In this document: piece after piece, positions 1-7,448 of the stretch | Position numbering within the stretch: the first letter of the stretch is position 1 | How the letters are laid out: every line of letters starts with the position of its first letter | Virus record (IMG/VR): IMGVR_UViG_3300009093_000035 | Location: 124,001-188,000 of that record | Source: a virus | DNA: 64,000 bases | Strand: one strand, 5' to 3' | Position numbers and translations under genes: made by a program | The notes under the pieces: generated by a model | The model's database searches: none | What the model was told of the DNA's origin: nothing | Seen by the model: only the letters and a program-made list of their open reading frames with translations

Positions 1-551
1 AGCTTCGTGACGATCAACCCCTGGCCGGCCTGGAAGCCTCCCCGAGAGAGCTTCACCGGTTCCGTCACTGTGAGACGGTCATTGACCGCGAGCTTCGGCG
101 GAAGGGTGTACCCCTCTTCCTTCATCTTGAAGTAGCGCGGGTACGCCTGACGGACGGTTCGCTCGTTCGAAGCAATCATCGAGTCCGAGTAGGTCTTCCC
201 GAAGAGAAGCGGATACCACTCTGGGTGCTCGAAGAAGGGGATCGAGGCCGCCTCGTCCTCCTCGAACCAGACGTATCCGCCGGCCTTCTCTCCGATTCGG
301 TAGGCCGGAGCCGAAAGGACCTTCCGAGCCACGCCGTCCGAGATCCCCATCCCCCCGTGGCTCGCAGTCGAGACCCAACTCACCCCTCGAAGCGAAGGAT
401 GGTCGTACATCGTCTGGACCGTTCCCCACGGAGACTTCGGAGCCTTCGGATCGTTGTAGCTCCAGTTGCGAGTACGGGGAGAAGCCTTCTTGTCCATGAC
501 GCCCGGCTCCTTGTCCCAGTTCGCGAGTTCTTCGTAGGTAGCGATGCTCAT
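1..551 (-). CDS. Partial phage protein with DUF7007-like domain
   Basis: The frame opens at an ATG at 551 and runs to the left edge with no stop, so only about 183 N-terminal residues are present. Residues about 40-115 hold 'SPWG', then 'WVSTASHGGMGIS' and 'YVWFEEDEAASIPFF', which resembles the 'TPGHGG...WYEED' pattern of the DUF7007 domain found in many phage proteins; the domain has no assigned function. It sits two bases after the preceding leftward gene, so it is probably translated from the same message. The family call is from memory of the pattern. Confidence 0.6.
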   Translation of the reverse strand, partial: MSIATYEELANWDKEPGVMDKKASPRTRNWSYNDPKAPKSPWGTVQTMYDHPSLRGVSWVSTASHGGMGISDGVARKVLSAPAYRIGEKAGGYVWFEEDEAASIPFFEHPEWYPLLFGKTYSDSMIASNERTVRQAYPRYFKMKEEGYTLPPKLAVNDRLTVTEPVKLSRGGFQAGQGLIVTK

Positions 552-553
552 GA

Positions 554-1807
554 TCAGAGCTTCTTCATGACGTCGGTCCACTCTTCGAGGGACTTCCGGT
601 TCCGACCCACATCGGCCTCCGTAGCGGGCTGGACCACTCCGTTGATCGTGAATCCGGAGCTGCCGTTGGCGTTCGCCTCCAGGAGCTTCTCGTAGAGTTT
701 CACCTTCATCGGGACGAACTTCTTCAAGATCGTCGTGTCCGCTCCGGGGAAGTCCGAGAGGAACTCCGACATCTGAGCCGCCTCGGAATACTCCCCGAGG
801 CCGGTCCACTGAACGTGGCCCTTCTCGTCGAGGTACATCGCTCCGGCGAACTTCAGGTAGGTCGAAGCCTTCGGCTTGTTCCAGCGGCCCGTCTTCGGGT
901 CCATCGTCTGGGAGAGGAAACGGTAGCCCTTCCCGGAGTTGAACTCCAGCCAGAACTTCGCCTGGGTTCGGAGCTTGAACCCGTAGGGGTAGTCGTCGAC
1001 CACATAGGCCGAGTTCGGATCAGTGTGGCCGTAGAGGGGCTTCTTCGTCGAGGCCTTCTTCTCGAACTTCCCGCCCTTGGACTCGATCTTCTTCCGATCC
1101 GCGTCGGTGAGCCGATCCTTCTTGGCCTTGGAGTCCATCATCTCCTGCCACTCGGCTTCGTCTTCGTTCTTCGCCGGTCGCCAGGCGATCACTTCCTTCT
1201 CGGAAGCGGCGTGGTTCGACGGCATCCAGAGATCGTTCTCCTTCGCCGCGAACTCCTCCAGCTTCTGGAGGAACTTCATGTCCGCATCATCGAGAGCCTC
1301 GTAGGCCTCGTCGAGCGTCTTGTACTTCTCGTCGAAGTAGTCCCCCACCATCGCCAAGAACTTCTTCTCCACGTCGGACTCGGCGCCCTTCATGTGGTTC
1401 TTGATCCCCTTGATCATGCTCTGAGTCATGATCCCGCCCGTCTTCGAGAGGAGGGGGAGGAGAAGGGGGCGAAGCTCGGGCTTCTCGTGAGCGAGCCGAA
1501 TCGTAGCTGAACGGAGGTTGGTCATGGCTCGCTTCTCGTTGGGATGTTCTCGGAGATACCGCTCGCGAATAGAGGGATTCTCCCACTGAGGGAAGATGAA
1601 CTCCATCCCCTCCTGCTCGTAGGGAACGCGATTCTTCTTCAGCCAAGCGACGAACAGGTTGGCGGTGCCCCTGGTCCCCCACTCGACTACCGCCCGCGAA
1701 TCGTTCGCCTGGGGATTGCGCGTCGAGTAACTTGAGTTGCCGAACGTGTTCTCATCGTCCGCATCTCTCATCGCTCTGACGAGATCTTCGAATTCGTGGA
1801 AAGCCAT
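554..1807 (-). CDS. Unknown phage protein with internal RLAH motif
   Basis: A 417-residue protein starting at ATG 1807, one base after the stop of the upstream gene. Residues 98-117 carry 'LRSATIRLAHEKPELRPLLL', the peptide also found near the start of the products at 1809-2447 and 16908-17435. Here it follows an in-frame Met95 (ATG 1525), so either a short N-terminal domain was fused in front of it or Met95 is a second start; a weak GAGAAG precedes it. The middle is Lys/Glu-rich (about residues 190-260). The C-terminal half contains 'FKLRTQAKFWLEFNSGKGYR' and no recognised catalytic motif. Function unknown. Confidence 0.75.
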   Translation of the reverse strand: MAFHEFEDLVRAMRDADDENTFGNSSYSTRNPQANDSRAVVEWGTRGTANLFVAWLKKNRVPYEQEGMEFIFPQWENPSIRERYLREHPNEKRAMTNLRSATIRLAHEKPELRPLLLPLLSKTGGIMTQSMIKGIKNHMKGAESDVEKKFLAMVGDYFDEKYKTLDEAYEALDDADMKFLQKLEEFAAKENDLWMPSNHAASEKEVIAWRPAKNEDEAEWQEMMDSKAKKDRLTDADRKKIESKGGKFEKKASTKKPLYGHTDPNSAYVVDDYPYGFKLRTQAKFWLEFNSGKGYRFLSQTMDPKTGRWNKPKASTYLKFAGAMYLDEKGHVQWTGLGEYSEAAQMSEFLSDFPGADTTILKKFVPMKVKLYEKLLEANANGSSGFTINGVVQPATEADVGRNRKSLEEWTDVMKKL

Positions 1808-1808
1808 C

Positions 1809-2447
1809 TCACTCCACCACGATCACGACGGAAAGATCGCGGACGACGGGGACCGCCCCGTACACCGCGAGCTTCGGCTTCACCTTCTTCAGGAGGGCGC
1901 TGAAATACGCCTCGTGGACTCTCTGGTCGAGGTGGCTGACCTTCTTCTTGTAGGCCCAATCGGTGTACGGGAAAGTGAGGTCGAACCAGTACTGAGCCTG
2001 ACCATCCTCGACCTTGAAGGACGAGTAGGAGGACCTCTTCGGGAGGATCGAGAGAGCCTCCCGAACGATGCGCTTGTCTTCCTCGGGACCGGCCGCGACG
2101 CGACCGAGAGCCTTCTCTCGCCGCTCTTGGGCTTGCTGGGGAGTGAGACCGATCGCCTTCGCTGCCTGACGGATCGCCTCTGACCAGGTCTTCCCGTAGT
2201 AGCCTTCGACCCCGAGCCCGCCCGCCGAACTGGCGCGAGTGACTCCGCGTCGAGACTTCCAGATCGAAGCTGTCCACTCCGGTCCGAGGAGGATCTTCAC
2301 GAGCTTGTCGACGGTTCGAGCCGACTGGCGATCGAGGATCGCCTCTTCGGCCTCAGCAGCAGCCTTCGCCAACAACGGCAGAAGATGCTCCCGAAGCTCG
2401 GGCTTCTCGTGGGCGAGTCGGATCGTGGCTGAGCGGAGGGATGCCAT
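1809..2447 (-). CDS. Unknown phage protein with N-terminal RLAH motif
   Basis: A 212-residue protein beginning 'MASLRSATIRLAHEKPELRE', so the recurrent motif is at the N-terminus, followed by an Ala/Glu helix. The rest is a mixed alpha/beta segment ending in a hydrophobic strand ('VVRDLSVVIVVE'). The motif context matches the next gene downstream (554-1807), suggesting related roles, possibly virion-associated or delivered with the head. No enzyme signature was seen. Confidence 0.75.
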   Translation of the reverse strand: MASLRSATIRLAHEKPELREHLLPLLAKAAAEAEEAILDRQSARTVDKLVKILLGPEWTASIWKSRRGVTRASSAGGLGVEGYYGKTWSEAIRQAAKAIGLTPQQAQERREKALGRVAAGPEEDKRIVREALSILPKRSSYSSFKVEDGQAQYWFDLTFPYTDWAYKKKVSHLDQRVHEAYFSALLKKVKPKLAVYGAVPVVRDLSVVIVVE

Positions 2448-2466
2448 CTCCCTGAACCGGAAATAG

Positions 2467-3636
2467 CTATCCCACCGACCGGGCTCGGATCTCGGTGGAA
2501 CTGATGTCCCAAGATCCCGGAAGGCGAGTCCAAACGCTGAGCGCCTCCAAAGACACGAGACCCGACGGGGCCAGCTCTTTCGAGCGCTTCTGGGAGACCT
2601 CGTCGATCGTGAGGAGCTTCCCGTCCACGATCCGGTTGGCGACGTAGAACCGACACCCGAGCTTCGAGAACTCGGTGATCATGTCCAGAACGCCGTCTCG
2701 ACCCTCCCCGTACCACTTCGGATCGAGCATCCGATCCATCGCGTCCGTTCCGATCACGAAACCCGCGCCGGGGTACTTCCGAGCCTTGTCGAGGTAGAGC
2801 GCGTCGTCGTACCCGAAGAGGAGGTCCTTCCCCCGGAACTGAGGGATTCGAGCGAGAGCCTCCGACACCGAGATCGTCTCCTTATGAGGAGGCTTCATCG
2901 TGATGTAGTAGGTCGCCCGGAGACCCGAGACCTTCTCCGCCGCCTCGGCCATCCCGAAGTGGCCAAAGTGAACCGGGTTGAACGCCCCCGGCACCAGAAG
3001 AAGCCCCCTCCCGTCCTTCGGGGCTTCCGTCCGAGTCCCGTCGGCTCGGAAGTAGGGGAGGCTCAGGAAGGGGTGGAGGTCTTGCGTCACGTGGACGGCT
3101 CCGCCCTGATAGATCTCCGCATCCAGGGGCTTCCCGGTGTAGGAGAGCTTCGCGGCAGACATGATCATGTCCATCGCGAGATGTACCACGAACTCCTCGT
3201 CCTTCTGACGAGCTTCGTACCCCACCCCTTTCCGGATGATGACGGAAGTGTGGAAGGCCGGCTCGTCCTTCGTACGGACGGCCACGCATACGCGATGGTC
3301 CCCTCGGTGTTCCCGAGTCCCGGCCACCGAAGCCGTGATCCCGACTCCGATCGGAGCCCCAGCCCGCTTCGAAGAGAGAGCCTTCATGTACGAGACCGAG
3401 GCCATGTCCACCGCAACGGACTCGGCGACGTACTTCTCCGGGCGGTACCCAAGGAACTCCGCGGTCGCGTCCTGATCGTACGGGAAGGACCCTCCGACCA
3501 GCACGGAGGAGATTCCGGGGACCGCCCACAACAGGGCCTGGAGGCTCGCCCCGGCCCCCGTAGCGGCGACGTAGAGCCGCGTAGGAGGTCCCGCGATCAA
3601 CCGCTCGATCGCCTCACGTTCAGCGAGCGTAGGCAC
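2467..3636 (-). CDS. CinA-like domain fused to NMN adenylyltransferase
   Basis: A 389-residue protein from a GTG at 3636 (GGAG seven bases upstream), overlapping the nicotinamide phosphoribosyltransferase gene by 17 bp. Residues about 20-165 resemble the CinA/PncC fold ('WAVPGISSVLVGG', 'GVGITASVAG', 'HRVCVAV'), but the CinA 'SCTGG' catalytic segment reads 'ATGAGAS', so amidase activity is doubtful. Residues 211-389 form a nucleotidyltransferase domain with 'GAFNPVHFGH' (217-226) and the C-terminal 'ISSTEIR' (378-384), the two signature motifs of NadD/NMNAT enzymes, which make NAD+ from NMN and ATP. Gene order with 3620-5029 suggests it converts the NMN made there. Similar CinA-adenylyltransferase fusions occur in plants and fungi as I recall. 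The NMNAT assignment is fairly secure; substrate preference is inferred. Confidence 0.83.
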   Translation of the reverse strand: MPTLAEREAIERLIAGPPTRLYVAATGAGASLQALLWAVPGISSVLVGGSFPYDQDATAEFLGYRPEKYVAESVAVDMASVSYMKALSSKRAGAPIGVGITASVAGTREHRGDHRVCVAVRTKDEPAFHTSVIIRKGVGYEARQKDEEFVVHLAMDMIMSAAKLSYTGKPLDAEIYQGGAVHVTQDLHPFLSLPYFRADGTRTEAPKDGRGLLLVPGAFNPVHFGHFGMAEAAEKVSGLRATYYITMKPPHKETISVSEALARIPQFRGKDLLFGYDDALYLDKARKYPGAGFVIGTDAMDRMLDPKWYGEGRDGVLDMITEFSKLGCRFYVANRIVDGKLLTIDEVSQKRSKELAPSGLVSLEALSVWTRLPGSWDISSTEIRARSVG

Positions 3637-5029
3637 GAAGCGGCTCCAGTGCGTTCGCCCGGACGACGTCCAGCATGATGCCGGAGCCGACCTGCTTCCC
3701 GTTCTCGTAGACGACGTGGAGGAGGGATGGGGCGTCCGACGAGCCCTCGGGGACGGTCATCGGCCCCGTCGGTCCCATCACGAGATCGAGACGGCCGCGC
3801 TTCGAGCGCTTCCCCGGATCCGTGACCGGGTCCTTGTAGACGTCGACCCACTTCCCGTCGATCAGACCCGACGAGCACTTGAAGGCGAACTTCTGGGTGT
3901 CGCGATCGACCTTCTGGAGAAGAGCCCCGCCCATCCCGAATCCGACGTTCGAGGCCGAGAACTGCTTCGACTCCGCCTCGTCGAGGATCTCCCCGATCGA
4001 GTTGTAGTTGATCCCGTCGCCCTGGATGATGCCGTAGTAGGCCGGAAGGACCTTGTAGCCCTTCTTGTTCTTCACGAGCGTCAGCTTCTTGTCGAGGAGC
4101 TGGAGGCAGGTACGGACGACCTCCGGCGGAATCCCCGAGTCCGGACGGATCACCATCTTCGCTCCCGAGCGCGCGACGTCGGCATGGAGAAGATCGCCCC
4201 AGAGGTTCTCCACGACGTTGTAGAGGTCGTACGAGTCCGAGACGCAGGCGACGATCGTCCCCGGCTTCGCGAACTGCTTGATCATGTTCCGGTACGCCTC
4301 GACCTCCATCTCCCGCCCCCAGGACGTGATCGTGGAGTGTTCGGAGGCCGGAATCGAGAACGCGGCCATTCCCTCGGGAGTCCCGTAGTAATGGTTCGCG
4401 TAGCGAATCCCCTCGATCGTGTCGGAGCCCTTGAAGTTCACGAGGTGGCTCATCCCGCCGATCCCTGCGCTCTCTCGCGAAGAGACGCCGCGCGAACCGA
4501 AGTCATGTAGCTTGAAGTCGATCTCCCCGAGCGGGTCGTCCGACGACTTCAGGAGGTGACGGAAGATCTCCGCCTTGCAGTGCCAAGAGAGCGTCGAGAC
4601 CGTGATCGGGTACCAGAGACGCATCAGCATCGTCTCCAGCCATCCGACGACCCAGAAGGTCTCCGGGTCGGTGCTCTCGACCGTCACGAGAACGTTGTTC
4701 ACGGGAACGACCGTTCCTTCGCGAACAGCCTTGATCCGAACAGGGAAGTAGCCGAGGTCTCGGATCCGCTCCATCCCCTTCCTCGGGAACGGGACGCCGT
4801 GAAGACGACAGAACGTGTCCATCTCGTCGATGTCGGCCGTCGTGACGAGGGCCTGGAGGTACCGAACGATCAGGTACTGGAGACCGAAGAAGACCGTCCG
4901 ATCGAACATCCCTCCTCGCGACTCCAGATACGAGTACATCCCCGTCATCTTGGGCGGGTACTGGAGGAAGTGGGAGGTCTTGTAGCTGTCGACGTCGCCG
5001 ATCGGATTTTCGCGGAGGGGTTCGCTCAT
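3620..5029 (-). CDS. nadV: Nicotinamide phosphoribosyltransferase (NAMPT/NadV)
   Basis: A 469-residue protein, close to the usual NAMPT length, made from ATG 5029 with AGGA eight bases upstream. It makes NMN from nicotinamide and PRPP. Family residues are visible: 'SYKTSHFLQYPP' (15-26), 'DFGSRGVSS' with Arg180, 'NFKGSDT' with Asp203, the catalytic-His segment 'ASEHSTITSWG' (His231), 'VIRPDSG' (Arg295, Asp297), 'GDG' (337-339) and 'FGMGGALLQK'. Each matches an active-site residue of human NAMPT (Arg196, Asp219, His247, Arg311, Asp313), so it is probably active. It lies between a NUDIX gene and the NMN adenylyltransferase gene, giving a two-step nicotinamide-to-NAD+ route as in KVP40-type phages and the NARP2 counter-defence pathway. 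Confidence 0.95.
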   Translation of the reverse strand: MSEPLRENPIGDVDSYKTSHFLQYPPKMTGMYSYLESRGGMFDRTVFFGLQYLIVRYLQALVTTADIDEMDTFCRLHGVPFPRKGMERIRDLGYFPVRIKAVREGTVVPVNNVLVTVESTDPETFWVVGWLETMLMRLWYPITVSTLSWHCKAEIFRHLLKSSDDPLGEIDFKLHDFGSRGVSSRESAGIGGMSHLVNFKGSDTIEGIRYANHYYGTPEGMAAFSIPASEHSTITSWGREMEVEAYRNMIKQFAKPGTIVACVSDSYDLYNVVENLWGDLLHADVARSGAKMVIRPDSGIPPEVVRTCLQLLDKKLTLVKNKKGYKVLPAYYGIIQGDGINYNSIGEILDEAESKQFSASNVGFGMGGALLQKVDRDTQKFAFKCSSGLIDGKWVDVYKDPVTDPGKRSKRGRLDLVMGPTGPMTVPEGSSDAPSLLHVVYENGKQVGSGIMLDVVRANALEPLRAYAR

Positions 5030-5042
5030 GTTCTTGGTCCTG

Positions 5043-5474
5043 TTACTCTTCGGAGGTCGTGTGGAGGGCGTACCCGTCCGACACGTGGTCGAACAGTCGC
5101 TTGTTGTAGTCGTAGAAGCTGTTGGAAGGGTCGAGGAGATCCTTCCACTCGATCCACTTCACCGAGAGACCCGCTTCCTTCGAGAACGGCTCCCCCTCGA
5201 ACTCCGCGAGGTAGGTGATGGAGTCGTAGGTGACCTCGCCGGGACAGAGTCCGCGGAAGATCTTGCGGAGAGTTGTCACAACGACCCCCGTCTCCTCTTG
5301 GACCTCTCGGACGATGGCGTCCTCCGGACTTTCGCCCGTCTCCACCTTCCCGCCCGGGAGACCCATGTCCTCGGGCTTTCCTCGACGGGACACCCCGAGG
5401 ATGAAGCCGTCCTCACGAACGAGGAGGGCGCAGACTGCGAGCGGAACAGCGGGGAGGATCTGGTGGGTGGTCAT
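5043..5474 (-). CDS. NUDIX hydrolase
   Basis: A 143-residue protein from ATG 5474 ('MTTHQILPAV'). The frame extends further upstream to 5636, but that part crosses the divergent control region and looks non-coding. A complete NUDIX box is present, 'GGKVETGESPEDAIV' followed by 'REVQEETGV' (G-x5-E-x7-REUxEExGU), so the metal-binding glutamates are intact. NUDIX enzymes cleave nucleoside-diphosphate-X compounds such as NADH, ADP-ribose, 8-oxo-dGTP or capped RNA; the substrate cannot be read from sequence. It is the first gene of the leftward NAD+ cassette and ends 13 bp before the NAMPT start, so a role in ADP-ribose or NAD metabolism is plausible. Confidence 0.88.
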   Translation of the reverse strand: MTTHQILPAVPLAVCALLVREDGFILGVSRRGKPEDMGLPGGKVETGESPEDAIVREVQEETGVVVTTLRKIFRGLCPGEVTYDSITYLAEFEGEPFSKEAGLSVKWIEWKDLLDPSNSFYDYNKRLFDHVSDGYALHTTSEE

Positions 5475-5515
5475 TCTGTCCGAGGTAACGACCGAGAGAA
5501 GGGTCGCTACACTCC

Positions 5516-5523
5516 TTACGCCC
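5516..5523 (-). promoter_or_regulatory. GGCGTAA motif, NUDIX leader
   Basis: Minus strand reads GTGGGCGTAAGGAG, 41 nt before ATG 5474. This copy lies in DNA that probably does not encode protein, which argues for a cis-acting role. Confidence 0.45.
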
Positions 5524-5640
5524 ACTCGGGGCGAGCGATAACGCTCGATCGAGGCGCCGACGTCGCGGTTGCAAATTTTTCGTAACCTTTCTCGATCGAT
5601 CGACTTCGGAAGGATTTTCGGACACTTCCGAGCCAAAAAT

Positions 5641-5656
5641 CGAATTCCAAAATTCG
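5641..5656. repeat. Perfect 6-bp inverted repeat, operator candidate
   Basis: CGAATT-CCAA-AATTCG lies in the AT-rich centre of the divergent gap, about 115 bp before the winged-helix-like gene at 5773. The symmetry suits a dimeric DNA-binding protein; no binder is proven. Confidence 0.4.
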
Positions 5657-5696
5657 CTGCTGTAGTAGGCCCGGAATTAGCTAGCGGTAGGGGCTC

Positions 5697-5716
5697 CTGG
5701 GCTTAGATAGGCCCAG
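5697..5716 (+). repeat. Stem-loop CTGGGC-N8-GCCCAG
   Basis: A 6-bp GC-rich stem with an 8-nt loop, about 55 bp upstream of the plus-strand gene at 5773. It has no T-tract, so a simple terminator is unlikely. It could be a leader RNA structure of the rightward transcript or a second operator. Confidence 0.35.
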
Positions 5717-5772
5717 TTCCGGAGTTCCCCCCTGGACCTCTTGGTTAAGACCCTACTCACAAAGGACTATCC

Positions 5773-6057
5773 ATGACCCTCGATTCCGCTCGTGTGTCCC
5801 ACCCCTCGACCAACGACCAGAACGTCTCCACCCCCGCTCCGGTGAAGACGAGACCGCGGTCGAGGGAAGCGAAGACGCTCTCGTACCTGAAGAGGCTCCA
5901 CTCTCTCCAGGCGTCCTCCCACGACGTCGCCCGCTACCTCGATCTTCCGAGCCCCTGGGGCCCGGCTCAGGCGGTCGCTTCTCTGGAGAAGCTGATCCGC
6001 GAGAAGAAGGTGAAGAAGGTGAAGTCGGGCGGAGAGACGAGATACCTCGCTCGCTGA
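5773..6057 (+). CDS. Small winged-helix-like DNA-binding protein
   Basis: A 94-residue protein on the plus strand, unlike its neighbours, from ATG 5773 with AAAGGA just upstream. The first 40 residues are Ser/Thr/Pro-rich and probably disordered. Residues about 35-94 ('AKTLSYLKRLHSLQASSHDV', then 'AQAVASLEKLIREKKVKKVK', then 'GGETRYLAR') read as helix, helix, recognition helix and a beta wing, the pattern of winged-helix regulators. Its position opposite the leftward operon with palindromes between suggests control of the divergent promoters. The fold is inferred from pattern only. Confidence 0.7.
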   Translation: MTLDSARVSHPSTNDQNVSTPAPVKTRPRSREAKTLSYLKRLHSLQASSHDVARYLDLPSPWGPAQAVASLEKLIREKKVKKVKSGGETRYLAR

Positions 6058-6076
6058 TCCATTCGTCCGAGGGGGG

Positions 6077-6274
6077 CTACAACCTGAGTCCGGGGATCGC
6101 CCAGTCTAGCCATCTCCGGACAAAGAAGACGGGAACGCATACCTCGTCCCCGTACCCGCCGCCGGGTCCTACGACCAGACACCTCACCCCATACAGGTCT
6201 ATGTACGTCCCGGTCGGGATAGGGATCTCGTGGAGCGTCGTCGCGGCGTACCACCTTGCCGTTTCGTCATCCAT
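6077..6274 (-). CDS. Small hypothetical protein
   Basis: A 65-residue protein from ATG 6274, overlapping the end of the upstream gene by 8 bp. It contains 'PIPTGTYIDLYGVRCLVVGP', a beta-rich stretch, and a C-terminal 'FFVRRWLDWAIPGL' helix. No family recognised. It converges with the plus-strand gene ending at 6057 across a 19-bp gap. Confidence 0.6.
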   Translation of the reverse strand: MDDETARWYAATTLHEIPIPTGTYIDLYGVRCLVVGPGGGYGDEVCVPVFFVRRWLDWAIPGLRL

Positions 6275-6689
6275 CCAAGAACGCCTTCAGCCTCGCGAGG
6301 AAGCCTCGGTCCACTCCCGGCAGGTGTGAGCGGCAAGCTCGTCCGTAAGGTTGAGGCTTCTTCGGTAGAATGGGGGCGTTGTCTTCGGTCTTCGAGAGCT
6401 TCTTCGGCTTCTCTTTTTCGACCGGCGTGTGCCAGGCGATCTCGGCGTCGGCCCCACAGCAACAATGCTGGTCCGCCAAGAAGTCGGGATCCTTCGTGAT
6501 GATCAGAGAGGAAGACCCCTCGCCCGAGCGCCTCTGCTCGACCGTCCCGGTTTCCGGGTACGGTTCCGCCTGACGTCGGGCGAGGTCCTCAGCGTCTTTC
6601 TCCCAGGTCGAGGGATCTCCGAGGCGCGAAAGAGCTTCCTCTCGCGAGATCTTCCTTCCCTCCAGGTTGGGATCGAGCGGCTTCGTCAT
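6267..6689 (-). CDS. Hypothetical protein with Cys/His cluster
   Basis: A 140-residue hydrophilic protein from ATG 6689. The centre holds 'QHCCCGADAEIAWHTPV' and later 'GRACRSHLPGV', a Cys/His set that could bind zinc. No assigned family. A GGCGTAA motif lies 9 nt before the start and there is no good Shine-Dalgarno sequence. Confidence 0.65.
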   Translation of the reverse strand: MTKPLDPNLEGRKISREEALSRLGDPSTWEKDAEDLARRQAEPYPETGTVEQRRSGEGSSSLIITKDPDFLADQHCCCGADAEIAWHTPVEKEKPKKLSKTEDNAPILPKKPQPYGRACRSHLPGVDRGFLARLKAFLDG

Positions 6690-6698
6690 ACGACGAAG

Positions 6699-6706
6699 TT
6701 ACGCCC
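6699..6706 (-). promoter_or_regulatory. GGCGTAA motif before 6689 gene
   Basis: Minus strand reads GTGAGGGCGTAACTTCG, overlapping the region just after the TGA of the gene at 6707 and 9 nt before ATG 6689. Confidence 0.4.
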
Positions 6707-6913
6707 TCACTGACCTTCGGGCGAAGGAACCGACCGTCCCTCGACGGTCGGACCCGAGACGGCTCCCGTCACCGGATCTCGGTTCAGGAAGAAAGTCGGC
6801 CGACCTTCCATATCGATGAAAGCGATCCAGGTCCGGTCTTCGGGCTCGATCCAGCCCTGCCAACCGCCGACCGCCACAGGATCCGAGTATCTCTTCACGA
6901 TGATGTTGTTCAC
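6707..6913 (-). CDS. Small hypothetical protein
   Basis: A 68-residue protein starting at GTG 6913 with AGGAG six bases upstream, which decides the start. It is beta-rich and Trp-rich ('GGWQGWIEPEDRTWIAFIDM', 'TFFLNRDPVTGAVSG'). No family recognised. Confidence 0.6.
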   Translation of the reverse strand: MNNIIVKRYSDPVAVGGWQGWIEPEDRTWIAFIDMEGRPTFFLNRDPVTGAVSGPTVEGRSVPSPEGQ

Positions 6914-6978
6914 GGGGATCTCCTAGTTGTGAGGAAGATCCACGAACATCCATCGTGGGTCGCTCGAACTGTACCCGC

Positions 6979-7212
6979 CTAGTCGGGCCTCTTCAAGTAG
7001 TAACGCCTGTGAACCCCGACCCCGTCAGAGGCGAGAATCTCCCCGCGCTTCCGAAGCCTCTCCAAGGACTCCGCGCAGAGCTTCCACCCCCAGACGCACT
7101 CCTTCCAGGAAGGTTGCTGGTCGAAGCTCAGGTACGGGTAGCTCTGGAGACACTTCAAGACGGACCGGTCGATGATTCGATCGACGGCTTCCGTCGCCTG
7201 CTCTCGCGTCAA
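6979..7212 (-). CDS. Small hypothetical protein, TTG start
   Basis: A 77-residue protein. The open frame reaches 7341, but a TTG at 7212 with GGAGG four bases upstream overlaps the TGA of the upstream gene (TTGA), which fixes the start ('MTREQATEAVDRIIDR'). The product is helical with 'WKECVWGWKLCAESLERLRK' and a basic C-terminus ('GVGVHRRYYLKRPD') that could be a small wing. Function unknown. Confidence 0.6.
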   Translation of the reverse strand: MTREQATEAVDRIIDRSVLKCLQSYPYLSFDQQPSWKECVWGWKLCAESLERLRKRGEILASDGVGVHRRYYLKRPD

Positions 7213-7421
7213 GGGACCTCCGGGAAACTTCGGTTGTACAGCTCCAAGGCCTGAGTGAGGAGACGCTGCTTCCAGGACAAGTCGTCCTCGTCGGGAGCCT
7301 CCGCGGCGGCCTCGATCGCGGTCCGATTTGCGACGACCCAATTGAGAACGGCCTGGTACTTCGCCGCCCTCTCGGTCTGAATCAATCGAGCCGCGCGTTG
7401 GGTCCAGTGACGACTGCTCAT
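7209..7421 (-). CDS. Small helical hypothetical protein
   Basis: A 70-residue, Ala-rich helical protein ('RAAKYQAVLNWVVANRTAIE') from ATG 7421. Its stop overlaps the TTG start of the next gene. Between the GGCGTAA motif and the ATG is a TGGCCT-AGA-AGGCCA hairpin (7421-7435), which would place the start codon at the base of a stem. Confidence 0.55.
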   Translation of the reverse strand: MSSRHWTQRAARLIQTERAAKYQAVLNWVVANRTAIEAAAEAPDEDDLSWKQRLLTQALELYNRSFPEVP

Positions 7422-7435
7422 GGCCTAGAAGGCCA

Positions 7436-7443
7436 TTACGCCT
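7436..7443 (-). promoter_or_regulatory. GGCGTAA motif before 7421 gene
   Basis: Minus strand reads CTCAAGGCGTAATGG, 14 nt before ATG 7421 and just after the TGA of the fibre gene. Confidence 0.4.
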
Positions 7444-7448
7444 TGAGG

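Larger units (their letters stand above)
5475..5772 (+). promoter_or_regulatory. Divergent control region
   Basis: A 298-bp gene-free gap between the leftward NUDIX/NAD+ cassette and the rightward small gene at 5773. It holds a perfect inverted repeat CGAATT-CCAA-AATTCG (5641-5656), a CTGGGC-N8-GCCCAG stem-loop (5697-5716) and one copy of the leftward 'GGGCGTAAGG' motif (5516-5523). It is AT-rich around 5570-5655 compared with its surroundings. I see no confident sigma70 -35/-10 pair. It probably holds back-to-back promoters and an operator. Confidence 0.55.

Noticed and set aside
5657-5735. tRNA-like stretch ('TTAGCTAGCGGTAGGGGC' with a following stem)
   Set aside because: The D-arm look is partial; no TTCGA-type loop or closing acceptor stem is found.
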